Positions 35,847-44,688 are shown, counted from the first letter of the stretch. The stretch is 64,000 bases of DNA from an uncultured Dokdonia sp. (GCF_947492535.1 NZ_CANLNH010000005.1:274009-338008), one strand, 5' to 3'. Notes: generated by a model from the sequence alone, not told the origin. Program-made: numbers and translations.

Positions 35847-35911
35847 CGTAGCCCGGTTATCGCGCCGCGTTTGGGACGCGGAGGTCGCAGGTTCGAATCC
35901 TGCCACCCCGA
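35837..35911 (+). tRNA. tRNA-Pro (anticodon TGG)
   Basis: Complete cloverleaf: acceptor CGGGGTG/CACCCCG, D arm GCGTAGCCCGGTTATCGC, anticodon arm CCGCG-TTTGGGA-CGCGG with anticodon TGG, and T arm GCAGG-TTCGAAT-CCTGC. CCA is not encoded (ACA follows). The first ten bases overlap the end of GIY-YIG copy 2. Confidence 0.95.
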
Positions 35912-35984
35912 CAAAATGGAGGTCGTCACGCCTGAAGCGTGATCACCCCGACAAAATGGAGGTCGTCACGCCTGAAGCATGATC
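35905..35984 (+). repeat. Two 40-bp tandem repeats of tRNA 3' fragments
   Basis: Units 35905-35944 and 35945-35984, each holding ACCCCGACAAAATGGAGGTC and a GTCACGCCTGAAGCGTGAT-type hairpin. These are the altered T arm and acceptor 3' strand of the tRNA-like sequences upstream, without the 5' part. Confidence 0.8.
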
Positions 35985-35996
35985 ACTCCCGACCAA

Positions 35997-36030
35997 AAAA
36001 AGCCTAAAATCATATTGATTTTAGGCTTTT
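35997..36030. terminator. Bidirectional terminator
   Basis: AAAAGCCTAAAATCA-TAT-TGATTTTAGGCTTTT, a 15-base stem between the tRNA locus and the convergent gene at 36055. Confidence 0.85.
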
Positions 36031-36054
36031 AACTTTTTTAGTAGGTTGTCTATT

Positions 36055-36501
36055 TTATTCTACTCTCGTATAACTTTCTCCATGAAAACGTTTGCCATCA
36101 TCATCCAATTGAATTTGCTGATACGCTTTCTTTTCCATAATCAATTCAAATCGGAATACTTGTGTGGTATCTACCACTTTCATCATCGGACCCGATGCAT
36201 ATTCTAAACGTTCTTCGAGCATTCCATTTTTTATAGTATAGGTTCCATATCCAAACCACTCATTAGTATCTGAAGGATCATTGCGTGTCCACATCACTTT
36301 TCCTTTACTATACATTTTGATTTGTCTGTATCCATTTTCATTTTCCATGATTTCAGATACATTACCATCTTCATACATTTGTTGGTTTTGGAGTTCCCAA
36401 ACTCCTTCTAAAGAGATTTTTTCATCTATTGTAATTCTTCCATCACCCGAGACGAGTGTAGCAACCATCAAGTAACAACTAAACATTAATAAGGCTTTCA
36501 T
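36055..36501 (-). CDS. Exported small lipocalin-like protein
   Basis: A 148-residue protein with a signal peptide (residues 1-18). A beta-rich domain starts LEGVWELQNQ and contains WFGYGTYTIKNGMLEERLEY, like the halves of the protein at 18598-19308. This suggests a common small barrel family widespread in Flavobacteriaceae. Function unknown. Single gene ending at the shared terminator. Confidence 0.65.
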   Translation of the reverse strand: MKALLMFSCYLMVATLVSGDGRITIDEKISLEGVWELQNQQMYEDGNVSEIMENENGYRQIKMYSKGKVMWTRNDPSDTNEWFGYGTYTIKNGMLEERLEYASGPMMKVVDTTQVFRFELIMEKKAYQQIQLDDDGKRFHGESYTRVE

Positions 36502-36662
36502 AATTTTGGCGTTTTAGTGTGAGATCGGTTTTAACCCCTATTCTATAAGCAGAACTATTGGTATAGCACTACTATACAATTAGGGTTGCATCGAAAATAA
36601 GTACTATAAGTTACAAAAAATCAACGAGAATCCCTTAGTAATGAAGCGTTAAAAGGTCTTGT

Positions 36663-37088
36663 TTAGTAATACGTTGCTGTATCTGTAGTTGCTTTTTCTT
36701 TGGCAATGAGAATACGTTTTATAAACTGATGCACTCTCTTTTCTGTAGCTTCTATCTTGATACAATAAGTATCTCTATAAATGCTATACTCTTGAGAATC
36801 GCCTTTATAGATAGTAAGTTTCCAATACGGAATCACAAGTGCATACGACTCTAATAAAGATCGAAATCCAATAATAATACCATTAGGCCGTAACTCAATA
36901 TTACACTTATTACGGTATTTGTCTAAGGCGAGTATGTTTTGAATTTCGAGACTAGATGAAGTGATAATAAGATGTCCTATCCCAATACCTCCAGATTTTA
37001 TACGTTCAAAGAATGAAAATGGAAGACCTACTTCGGTGTCTATTTTCTTTTTAATCTCAGGATTATTATACGATACATTAACAAGCAT
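36663..37088 (-). CDS. Uncharacterised protein downstream of the lodA/lodB pair
   Basis: A 141-residue soluble protein made mainly of strands (GHLIITSSSLEIQNILALDK, then IIIGFRSLLESYALVIPYWK and YSIYRDTYCIKIEA), reminiscent of a PH-like fold. It starts 37 bases after the FAD enzyme on the same strand and may belong to the oxidase operon. Function unknown. Confidence 0.6.
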   Translation of the reverse strand: MLVNVSYNNPEIKKKIDTEVGLPFSFFERIKSGGIGIGHLIITSSSLEIQNILALDKYRNKCNIELRPNGIIIGFRSLLESYALVIPYWKLTIYKGDSQEYSIYRDTYCIKIEATEKRVHQFIKRILIAKEKATTDTATYY

Positions 37089-37125
37089 TTTCTTTTTCTT
37101 ATAAAGATATGAAATGCTTATAGTT

Positions 37126-38247
37126 CTATAAAGAATGATGTCTTCTTTTCCAGAAAGGATAATTTTTCCAACGCATTTCAGCGCTATAAAATGTGTTTTT
37201 ATGATATAGGTATTGCTCCCAAATGGATTCCATTTGTTTGGTATACATTTTTTGAAATTGTTTATCTATGTCTGTATCTGGATGATTTACAATGTTTGAC
37301 ATGACTAGCAGTTCTTTTAATTGCATTGCATTGGCCATGGCATTAAACATGCCTTGTGAAGACAACGGGTCAAAACTAATGGCTGCATCACCTATGGCTA
37401 CCCATTGTTTGCCAGTTATTTGTTCTAGTCGTGTTGAATTTGCGGCTACCACTCCGTGAAAAGTAATATTTGTTTTGTTTTTCCCTAAAATATAAGTGAT
37501 CTGTAGATTTCCTTTTGAAAATTCAAGAAAAGAATCAAGGTCTTTAAACGTCGCTTTATCGATCAAGTCTGAATCTGTTTGAAAAGCAATAACACGCTTG
37601 TTATTTGGTATAACGGCACTATACCACCACCCATTTTCAGTAGCAGTAATCGTACTCATAGTGTTTACCTCAGTATCAGGAAGTGTCACCCAACAGGCTA
37701 TTAACTTATCTATATGGATACGTTGTATACCTTGGCTTCTTGCAAAATGTGATTGTCGTCCTGTAGCATCGATGATAAATTTGGCTTGTATGTGTTGTTC
37801 TTCAAGTTTTTCAGAGGTAGCAATCACATGCCAAGTGGTATCGTTTAGAGAACTGCTTTTAAGCTTCGCAGGCCAGATACAGTGTACACCTCTTTCAACT
37901 GCTGATTTCCTTAGAAACGTTTCAAACCCTTTTCTATCGAGGCTTTTACTTAATCCATCAGGATTACGTAGATGATCTACAATGTGTACTTGCTCACTGC
38001 CCCAATACGATTGCATGCCTAGATTTTGAATGTAGAGTTGTTCTTGGTGTGAGTGAAGGGATTCTAATAAATCAAGTTCTTTAAGGATGCGCTGTGCAGC
38101 AGGCGCTAATGATTCTCCGATACGTTCTTTAGGTTCTTCTAATTTATCAATGAGCGTAACGGTATGTGTATTTACTAATGAAATGGCGGCAATGCAACCT
38201 GCAATACCGCCACCTATAATAAGAATGTCTGTTTCTATTTTTGTCAA
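37126..38247 (-). CDS. FAD-dependent oxidoreductase, LodB-like maturation flavoprotein
   Basis: A 373-residue flavoprotein with an N-terminal FAD motif at 8-17 (ILIIGGGIAG), GESLAPAAQR typical of the tryptophan-halogenase/geranylgeranyl-reductase-like group, and IGDAAISFDPLSSQGM binding the FAD phosphates. It starts three bases after the LodA-like gene. In Marinomonas, LodB is a flavoprotein needed to form the cysteine tryptophylquinone of LodA. The same pairing here supports that role, which is inferred from context and family. Confidence 0.82.
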   Translation of the reverse strand: MTKIETDILIIGGGIAGCIAAISLVNTHTVTLIDKLEEPKERIGESLAPAAQRILKELDLLESLHSHQEQLYIQNLGMQSYWGSEQVHIVDHLRNPDGLSKSLDRKGFETFLRKSAVERGVHCIWPAKLKSSSLNDTTWHVIATSEKLEEQHIQAKFIIDATGRQSHFARSQGIQRIHIDKLIACWVTLPDTEVNTMSTITATENGWWYSAVIPNNKRVIAFQTDSDLIDKATFKDLDSFLEFSKGNLQITYILGKNKTNITFHGVVAANSTRLEQITGKQWVAIGDAAISFDPLSSQGMFNAMANAMQLKELLVMSNIVNHPDTDIDKQFQKMYTKQMESIWEQYLYHKNTFYSAEMRWKNYPFWKRRHHSL

Positions 38248-38250
38248 TGA

Positions 38251-41200
38251 TTAGTGCTTTTTAGGGATAAAACGCTCAAAGCGAACCATTTTTTCAGGTA
38301 CTCCCACAGATTTTCTTGGTTGTTTTTGATGTTGTGTTGTTTTCACTTGATCTGCCTTATGTGTTTTAGAAGCTAGTACATCTAGTAGTCGCTGTACGCT
38401 AGGCGTGATTTTATAATCTTCTACGAGTTCATGTTCTATAAGCAAATCTAACTGACCTTTTGCATTTGTCATCAATAATTGCTTGTTTAAAAGATTTTTA
38501 TCAGATAAATGTTTTACGGCCTTATCTAATAATTTCTTTTCTTTTGCACCCAAACGTTTTTTACTACTCATGACGTTCTTTAAGTCTTTCATAGTATCCG
38601 CTAGTAGTGTCGCATGTTGTTCTTCACTAGGAATGATCCCTACCTGCATTTCTGGTGGAAAATTAGGATTGTCAGTAACTCCTGGTCGTGGTTGTACTAC
38701 AGCTAGTTTATCAAAATACTTAATCATTTTATTGATCTGGTTGGTTTGCGTAGGAGCTTCACCATCCATAGGTAGATCATCTAGCCAGAAATAACGATAT
38801 GCAAAGGCTTCTCTACGCGTTTCTTCAGACAACTTCGGATCAATCGCTTCTTTATAACGCTCTTCACTTAGGATATTATTAGGTACTCTTGCAGGCCAGA
38901 ACGTTGGTAAATAGGGATCATAAGATGTTGTATATCCATCTCTACAACTTGCGGTATCTGTTTGCCAAGGAACTGCCATCCAGCGTGTAATTCCTCCTGG
39001 CGGTTGTCCTCCTAATAGTGGACCTGCCGACATGGTGATCACATCACTATTCATGGTTGAACCGTAATAACTCGTATCCGTTTGCGGTGTTTTTGGCACA
39101 TGCTTCAATCTAAATGGTGCTGAGTACATTCCTGATGTTCGCATAGGCCATGTCATTTCACATCCCGGATGAAAAGCATCTGCTAGGCAAAAATCCATGG
39201 CGGCTTTCGTCAACATATCGGGTTGCTCTGAAACGGGTAACTGATCAATATCTGTAATGACGGTAGTACTTAATTTTTCAAAATCAGCATCAAAATCTCC
39301 TTCTACCCACTGATCTAAAAATGATAATTGTAATTTAGATAGTGTTGAGTGTTGGCGTACAGATCCTTGTGTTGGAATTGAAATCGCATCACCATACATC
39401 CAAGGCCATAATTGTGGTGCTTCGGCGCCAGAAACATCATAACGACGGAAGTTATTCGAAATCGTACGACGCATCTCATAATTTGCAGATGATGGATCGC
39501 CTAATCTTCGTACCCACTCTTCAGAGGTGTAATTAAACTGCCCTCCCCATCCAAAGGCACCCGCAAATCCTGCATTTACCCATTGTAAATTGGTCATACG
39601 TTCAAAAATGGGTAAAATATCTTTCATAAACGAAGGTCTCGCTGGACGTTCAAGCATTCCTGACTGTACTGCGATATCACGCATTAAATCCCACATCGTA
39701 CGCACCGATTTTTGCATAGGTGCATAATCTGGCGGGGCACACACTACCCAGGCTGGATCTACATTTAATGCCACTCCTTTATACGTCACATCTGCTGTAA
39801 TAGGACCGTCAGAAGTATCGTCATACCAACCTTCGTTATTCGCAAAAGTCACTGCGATATCTCCATTAATATTTTCAGACTTCCCGTGCCCCCCTAGCAT
39901 AATAAGACGTCCTTCTTTATCGGTATGCATCTCTCCTAAATACACTTTCTTAGATTGAAACTCTCCTTCAAAAGTATGTCCTTTGGTAACATTAGGTTTT
40001 GAAATACTTTGCTTCCCTCCATCTATATGTAATGTATTTCTATCTTTTACATCAATATTGCGTAGTAATGATGGCGGTATATCTGGATCACTTGCATCAG
40101 GAATATCTAAGGCAATTTGGAATTGATACCAAGAAGCCTTTTGATTAGCAAGATGGGCGTGCCACGTAATCTGAGTATCTTTATCTGGCGTTAATTCTTT
40201 AATGGCTTTTCCTGCAGCATTAAAACCATAGATTCTGAATTGTGCTGCTTGTCGTTTTAACGCTCCAGTTTTATCTCTGTATGCATATACATCTTCTTTT
40301 GCTTGCGGTTCATCTACTAGAGGACCTAAAAAATATTCATCTTCACTATTACCTACACGCGTAATGCCAATAGGAGGGTAGATCCCTGCTCTTACAATAC
40401 AGTCATCATCTTGATCTGTATTTCCTTGAAAGAATGGACAGCGGTGTTTAGGTTCTTGTAATTGCTGTCCATTGGCTTGATGGCGTGTTTCTGCACTAGC
40501 AGCATATACTGTTTTACGCACTTCTGCAATCGAACCTAAGGGTCTGTGAGCCGCAAGTGTTCGCCAGATATTAAAGGATAAGTTTGAGCCAAAATCGGCT
40601 TGACCAATCGCCGTAATATCTTGTTGTGGGATATGTAGTTTTGCAATGCAGATATACGGACTCTCCTTGGTACTCCAAACCACTTGGGCATCATCTAGTG
40701 GCATCGTTTTGTCATTCGTTCGTACCTGAATTTCAAATCGGAACGTTGCATCTCCATTACGAAGACGCTTTTCTAAATCTAATTTTAAGTAATTTGAATC
40801 ATCAAATGGAGCTCCTTTGGATGTTCCTTCTTCTGGAACTAAACGATATTTTACAATCTGTGATTTTCCTAACTCAAATGGAAGTATTGCCCAATAATCT
40901 GCACTCAGACAACTTCCTTCTTCCTTAGCCATTGCTCCTAAGATGCGCCCTAGTTCATGATGTTTATCGATATAACTATCATAATCTTGATCAATTACAC
41001 CAGCCGTGGTAAATGCACACATTTGTTGCGCATCTTTAGCAAAGAAGCGATCGATATTTTGAAAAATGAAATCGGCAGTATCTCCTTCCCCAAAGAGATT
41101 TCTTCCTTTTACTCCAAAGAGTTTTAGACCTACACCTATGGTAGAATGTAAATCGGCTGATGTAGGTGAGGTATCACTAGAGAATCGCATGGCAGTCTCA

Positions 41201-41472
41201 TAGGTGTCGCCTGCAAAGATCCCCACTTTGAATTTTTTAGGAATATCTTTATTAATGACAAAATTACCATAGGCAATTCCGTGTTGTTTTCTAAACACAG
41301 CACGCTCAGCTGGTTTTTGACCGTTTTCGATTCTAGTTTTCTGGCCCATTTCAACAAACATCTCTTTAAGACGTTGTGTCACTATTTTGGTCGAGCCATT
41401 ACTATTCCAGCATTTCACATTATTTGCTGTGGGTTTGTCTACGTTCTGTTGGTTTGAGGATTTTTTACTCAT
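38251..41472 (-). CDS. Fusion of catalase-like domain and LodA-family CTQ-dependent amino acid oxidase
   Basis: A 1073-residue protein without signal peptide. Residues about 35-340 match the catalase-like family (AERAVFRKQHGIAYGNFVI, YETAMRFSSD, VGLKLFGVKG, LSFNIWRTLAAHRPLG). From about 355 it is LodA/GoxA-like (GIYPPIGITRVGNS, ALKRQAAQFRIYGFN). The expected quinone-forming residues are Cys771 (HPGCEMTW) and Trp836 (AVPWQTD), 65 apart, as in LodA (Cys516/Trp581). LodA-type enzymes oxidise amino acids and release H2O2; a fused catalase-like domain could dispose of it. The usual catalase haem-tyrosine motif was not found. LodA relatives have about 700 residues, so the N-terminus is an added domain. 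Confidence 0.85.
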   Translation of the reverse strand: MSKKSSNQQNVDKPTANNVKCWNSNGSTKIVTQRLKEMFVEMGQKTRIENGQKPAERAVFRKQHGIAYGNFVINKDIPKKFKVGIFAGDTYETAMRFSSDTSPTSADLHSTIGVGLKLFGVKGRNLFGEGDTADFIFQNIDRFFAKDAQQMCAFTTAGVIDQDYDSYIDKHHELGRILGAMAKEEGSCLSADYWAILPFELGKSQIVKYRLVPEEGTSKGAPFDDSNYLKLDLEKRLRNGDATFRFEIQVRTNDKTMPLDDAQVVWSTKESPYICIAKLHIPQQDITAIGQADFGSNLSFNIWRTLAAHRPLGSIAEVRKTVYAASAETRHQANGQQLQEPKHRCPFFQGNTDQDDDCIVRAGIYPPIGITRVGNSEDEYFLGPLVDEPQAKEDVYAYRDKTGALKRQAAQFRIYGFNAAGKAIKELTPDKDTQITWHAHLANQKASWYQFQIALDIPDASDPDIPPSLLRNIDVKDRNTLHIDGGKQSISKPNVTKGHTFEGEFQSKKVYLGEMHTDKEGRLIMLGGHGKSENINGDIAVTFANNEGWYDDTSDGPITADVTYKGVALNVDPAWVVCAPPDYAPMQKSVRTMWDLMRDIAVQSGMLERPARPSFMKDILPIFERMTNLQWVNAGFAGAFGWGGQFNYTSEEWVRRLGDPSSANYEMRRTISNNFRRYDVSGAEAPQLWPWMYGDAISIPTQGSVRQHSTLSKLQLSFLDQWVEGDFDADFEKLSTTVITDIDQLPVSEQPDMLTKAAMDFCLADAFHPGCEMTWPMRTSGMYSAPFRLKHVPKTPQTDTSYYGSTMNSDVITMSAGPLLGGQPPGGITRWMAVPWQTDTASCRDGYTTSYDPYLPTFWPARVPNNILSEERYKEAIDPKLSEETRREAFAYRYFWLDDLPMDGEAPTQTNQINKMIKYFDKLAVVQPRPGVTDNPNFPPEMQVGIIPSEEQHATLLADTMKDLKNVMSSKKRLGAKEKKLLDKAVKHLSDKNLLNKQLLMTNAKGQLDLLIEHELVEDYKITPSVQRLLDVLASKTHKADQVKTTQHQKQPRKSVGVPEKMVRFERFIPKKH

Positions 41473-41675
41473 GAGTTTTTATTTAGTTACCCTTTGATAT
41501 TTAATGGATTAAAAATTACAAAGAATCTTAAAAAAAGAGCAGAATAGGAAAGAGTATTTTTAAAAAACAGGTATAATTACGGGGTTTATGTACGGGATTG
41601 ATACCACATATCTACTTTTCTGTAAGTGCATTATTTTCCTCCTATGTATAGACATATAGTATCTTGTTTTTGCAT

Positions 41676-41683
41676 TATCTTTG
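41676..41683 (+). promoter_or_regulatory. -7 box TATCTTTG for argS
   Basis: TAnnTTTG 52 bases before the argS start. Directly downstream is a short hairpin ATGCCCG-TGAAAG-CGGGCAT (41693-41712) that would lie at the 5' end of the transcript; it is too small for a known riboswitch. Confidence 0.55.
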
Positions 41684-41735
41684 CGTATAGAAATGCCCGT
41701 GAAAGCGGGCATCTTATGTATATTAAATTCGTATT

Positions 41736-43514
41736 ATGTCCTTACAGCAAACGCTTACAACTGAAGTCAAAAAAGCCATTCAAACCATATACCAAGCAGA
41801 ATTAACTGCTGTAGAGTTTCAAGCAACTCGTAAAGAGTTTGAAGGTGATATTACCGTAGTGGTGTTTCCGATGTTACGGGTCGTAAAAGGAAATCCTGTA
41901 CAGATTGGTACCCAAATAGGTGAGTATCTTGTTGAACATGTTGCTGAGGTAACTGCATTTAATGTGGTAAAAGGGTTTTTAAATCTTGTGATTGCAGATG
42001 ACTATTACCTAGATTTCTTTAAAGGCATTCAAGCAGATGAGCAGTTTGGAACCAAAGCTCCAGAAGGCAAAGCTGTCATGGTGGAGTATTCTTCACCAAA
42101 TACAAACAAACCTTTACACTTAGGACATATTCGTAATAATTTATTAGGGTACGCTGTCGCGAAAATTATCCAAGCCTCTGGAAAGAAGGTCTACAAAACC
42201 CAGATTATAAACGACCGTGGAATTCATATCTGTAAATCGATGCTCGCATGGCAACGTTTTGGAAATAACGAAACGCCAGAGAGTACAGGCTTAAAAGGAG
42301 ATAAGCTTGTTGGAAATTACTACGTACGATTTGATAAAGAATACAAAGAAGAAATAAAAACACTGGTTGCTTCTGGAAAGACAAAAGATGAGGCTAAAAA
42401 AGAGGCACCTATTTTACTAGCAGCGCAAGACATGCTTCGTAAATGGGAAGCAGGTGATGACGAAGTCGTGACGCTTTGGAAAACCATGAATCAATGGGTG
42501 TATGACGGGTTTGCTGTAACGTATAAAAACTTAGGCGTTGACTTTGATAGTTTATATTATGAAAGTAATACCTATTTATTAGGAAAAGATAATATAGACG
42601 AAGGCTTAGAAAAAGGTGTATTCTTTAAGAAAGAAGACGGTTCTGTATGGTGTGACCTTACTGATGAAGGCCTAGACGAAAAATTAGTCCTTCGTTCAGA
42701 TGGAACAGCGGTCTATATGACACAAGATATCGGAACTGCTATCCAACGTATTAAAGACAATCCAGAAGTAGGAGGGATGATCTATACCGTAGGTAACGAA
42801 CAAGATTACCATTTTAAAGTACTCTTCTTAATCCTTAAGAAATTAGGCTATGACTGGGCAGAAAACTTATTCCATTTAAGTTATGGAATGGTAGATCTTC
42901 CTTCTGGAAAAATGAAATCTCGTGAAGGAACTGTAGTAGATGCCGATGACCTCATTACAGAAATGGCAACGACAGCAGGTGCTATTGCTAAAGAATTGGG
43001 AAAACTAGATGGTTTATCTGAAGATGAAAAACAAAACACTTATAGTATCATAGGACTTGCAGCACTTAAGTATTATATCTTAAAAGTAGATCCTCAAAAG
43101 CGTATTTTATTTAACCCAGAAGAGTCTGTAGATTTTCAAGGAAATACAGGACCTTATATTCAATTTGCATATGCGCGTATTCAATCTATACAGCGTAAAG
43201 CGAAAGAATTAGGAATTACGTCTTCAAATGTAGCGATCACTAACTTGCACCCTAAAGAAAAAGGACTTCTTAAGTGTATACAGGAATATCCAGACGTGAT
43301 ACAACTTGCTGCCGAAAAGCATAGCCCAGCTCTTATTGCAAATTATACCTATGATTTGGTAAAAGAGTTTAATTCTTTCTACCAGCAAGTACAGATTTTA
43401 GGGATTGATAATGAAGCCGAAAAGGCATTCCGTGTCGCTTTAAGTGGTAAAGTAGCACAAGTGATTAAGAGCGCTTTTGGATTGTTAGGAATTGATGTGC
43501 CTGAGCGTATGTAA
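41736..43514 (+). CDS. argS: Arginyl-tRNA synthetase
   Basis: A 592-residue class I aminoacyl-tRNA synthetase that charges tRNA-Arg. An N-terminal additional domain (residues 1-110) precedes the catalytic domain. The HIGH-type motif is PLHLGH at 126-131 in SSPNTNKPLHLGHIRNN and the KMSKS counterpart KMKSR at 392-396. The C-terminal helical DALR domain recognises the anticodon (NTGPYIQFAYARIQSI). Full length. A convergent terminator follows. Confidence 0.97.
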   Translation: MSLQQTLTTEVKKAIQTIYQAELTAVEFQATRKEFEGDITVVVFPMLRVVKGNPVQIGTQIGEYLVEHVAEVTAFNVVKGFLNLVIADDYYLDFFKGIQADEQFGTKAPEGKAVMVEYSSPNTNKPLHLGHIRNNLLGYAVAKIIQASGKKVYKTQIINDRGIHICKSMLAWQRFGNNETPESTGLKGDKLVGNYYVRFDKEYKEEIKTLVASGKTKDEAKKEAPILLAAQDMLRKWEAGDDEVVTLWKTMNQWVYDGFAVTYKNLGVDFDSLYYESNTYLLGKDNIDEGLEKGVFFKKEDGSVWCDLTDEGLDEKLVLRSDGTAVYMTQDIGTAIQRIKDNPEVGGMIYTVGNEQDYHFKVLFLILKKLGYDWAENLFHLSYGMVDLPSGKMKSREGTVVDADDLITEMATTAGAIAKELGKLDGLSEDEKQNTYSIIGLAALKYYILKVDPQKRILFNPEESVDFQGNTGPYIQFAYARIQSIQRKAKELGITSSNVAITNLHPKEKGLLKCIQEYPDVIQLAAEKHSPALIANYTYDLVKEFNSFYQQVQILGIDNEAEKAFRVALSGKVAQVIKSAFGLLGIDVPERM

Positions 43515-43587
43515 TTTTACTAGTGAATGTCATAAGAATAGCTGTAACTAAAACGGGTTTAGCTCTTGAGTAATAAAATAAATGAAT

Positions 43588-43623
43588 CAATAAAGGTTCG
43601 GATGAAGATCCGAACCTTTATTG
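43588..43623. terminator. Bidirectional terminator
   Basis: Perfect 16-base stem CAATAAAGGTTCGGAT/ATCCGAACCTTTATTG with a 4-base loop between convergent argS and the NTF2-like gene. Confidence 0.85.
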
Positions 43624-43670
43624 ATTTTTATACTTATTATATGTTTTTCAAACCTGAAGTATAGATTTCT

Positions 43671-44105
43671 TTATTGTTTTACTAGAGTTACATAATCTTG
43701 AATGACTAACCACTCATTCTTCAATTTTACAAGGGAATAAAAATTCTTTAATGTTGGTTTATCAGGACTTGTAAGTGTCACCTTGATAGTAACCATATGC
43801 TCTTCGATAAATTCAATAGCTTCATAGTTAATGTTCCTTTTATAACCTCCAAATTTTTTAGTTTTTATAAAAGATACATAGGTTGATTTGTCCAAAATAG
43901 AGGTAGCATTTTTTTTTGTGTCATATAGTACTACTCTAAAATCATCGTGTAAGTAGCGCTTTAGTTTTTCTGCGTCATTGATATCTCCAGCGTGTATATA
44001 GGACGCTAAGGTTGATTTTACGTCTTTCGTAGCATTATTCTGAGCGTTTGATTTGCAAGCTGTTAACATCATAATTGTAAGAAGGAATAAAATTTTTGTT
44101 TTCAT
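43671..44105 (-). CDS. SnoaL/NTF2-like lipoprotein
   Basis: A 144-residue protein with a lipoprotein signal (LLTIMMLTAC, Cys17). An NTF2-like domain follows (LASYIHAGDINDAEKLKRYL, HDDFRVVLYD and FYSLVKLKNEWLVIQDY). Such domains bind small ligands or catalyse simple reactions; the role here is unknown. It lies 55 bases after the MarR gene, and both genes carry the same 20-base operator-like sequence ahead of their starts, so MarR probably controls it. Confidence 0.8.
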   Translation of the reverse strand: MKTKILFLLTIMMLTACKSNAQNNATKDVKSTLASYIHAGDINDAEKLKRYLHDDFRVVLYDTKKNATSILDKSTYVSFIKTKKFGGYKRNINYEAIEFIEEHMVTIKVTLTSPDKPTLKNFYSLVKLKNEWLVIQDYVTLVKQ

Positions 44106-44130
44106 AATTTTAGAATTAAATAGTTACATA

Positions 44131-44150
44131 TAGTTAGCTAGACAACTAAA
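44131..44150 (-). promoter_or_regulatory. Putative MarR operator ahead of the NTF2-like gene
   Basis: TAGTTAGCTAGACAACTAAA, 25 bases before the start. It has TAGTT/AACTA and TTAG/CTAA inverted arms. Identical to 44608-44627. Confidence 0.6.
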
Positions 44151-44160
44151 TAAATAAAAT

Positions 44161-44586
44161 TTAGTTGTCTAAATTTTTTTGAATTTTATTTAAAATTGAT
44201 TTAATAGTTTGATTTTCTTGTTCAGATAGTTCTTGTAAACCTTTAAGACGTATTCCTTCAATAATAGGTTGTAAATTATGAATCAGTGTTTTTCCTTTTT
44301 TAGAAATAGATAAGGCTACTTGTCTAGAATCGGAAGAAGAAGAAATCTTTAAAATAAACCCTTTTTTATCCAATTGATTTACCATTCTTGAAATAGTAGG
44401 TTTATCTTTTACCAATTTTTCTCCTATATAAATTTGGTTTGTGGCTTCATTATCATTGATAACATTTAAAACTAACCATTGTTCTATAGTAATATCAATG
44501 CCATGAGATCTAAGAATGTTTTGTCCATACTGTCTTATCTTTCGAGCTGTAAGCTCGATCTGAAAATAAATATTATCATAAATCAT
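44161..44586 (-). CDS. MarR-family transcriptional regulator
   Basis: A 141-residue winged-helix regulator with dimerisation helices at both ends. The DNA-binding part covers about residues 30-100 (IEQWLVLNVI, LVKDKPTISRMVNQLDKKGF and the wing SSSDSRQVALSISKKG). An exact 20-base operator-like sequence stands 22 bases before its start and again before the downstream lipoprotein gene. This is a typical arrangement for autorepression and target control. Ligand unknown. Confidence 0.9.
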   Translation of the reverse strand: MIYDNIYFQIELTARKIRQYGQNILRSHGIDITIEQWLVLNVINDNEATNQIYIGEKLVKDKPTISRMVNQLDKKGFILKISSSSDSRQVALSISKKGKTLIHNLQPIIEGIRLKGLQELSEQENQTIKSILNKIQKNLDN

Positions 44587-44607
44587 ATTGCAAATATATA
44601 ATAAAAA

Positions 44608-44627
44608 TAGTTAGCTAGACAACTAAA
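44608..44627 (-). promoter_or_regulatory. Putative MarR operator ahead of marR
   Basis: Second exact copy of TAGTTAGCTAGACAACTAAA, 22 bases before the marR start codon, between marR and the divergent kelch-like gene. Confidence 0.6.
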
Positions 44628-44688
44628 ATTATTTTTAACACTTTATCTTTTATGATTGTACAACTTTCTATAGACTTGTAGAAAGTGG

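Noticed and set aside
35657..35929. Reverse-strand frame with WQDSNLRPPRPKRGA
   Set aside because: This is the well-known spurious translation of a tRNA gene on the opposite strand.
41693..41712. Hairpin in the argS leader as a riboswitch or T-box
   Set aside because: Only one 7-bp stem; no specifier or conserved T-box bases, and T-boxes are not expected in this phylum.
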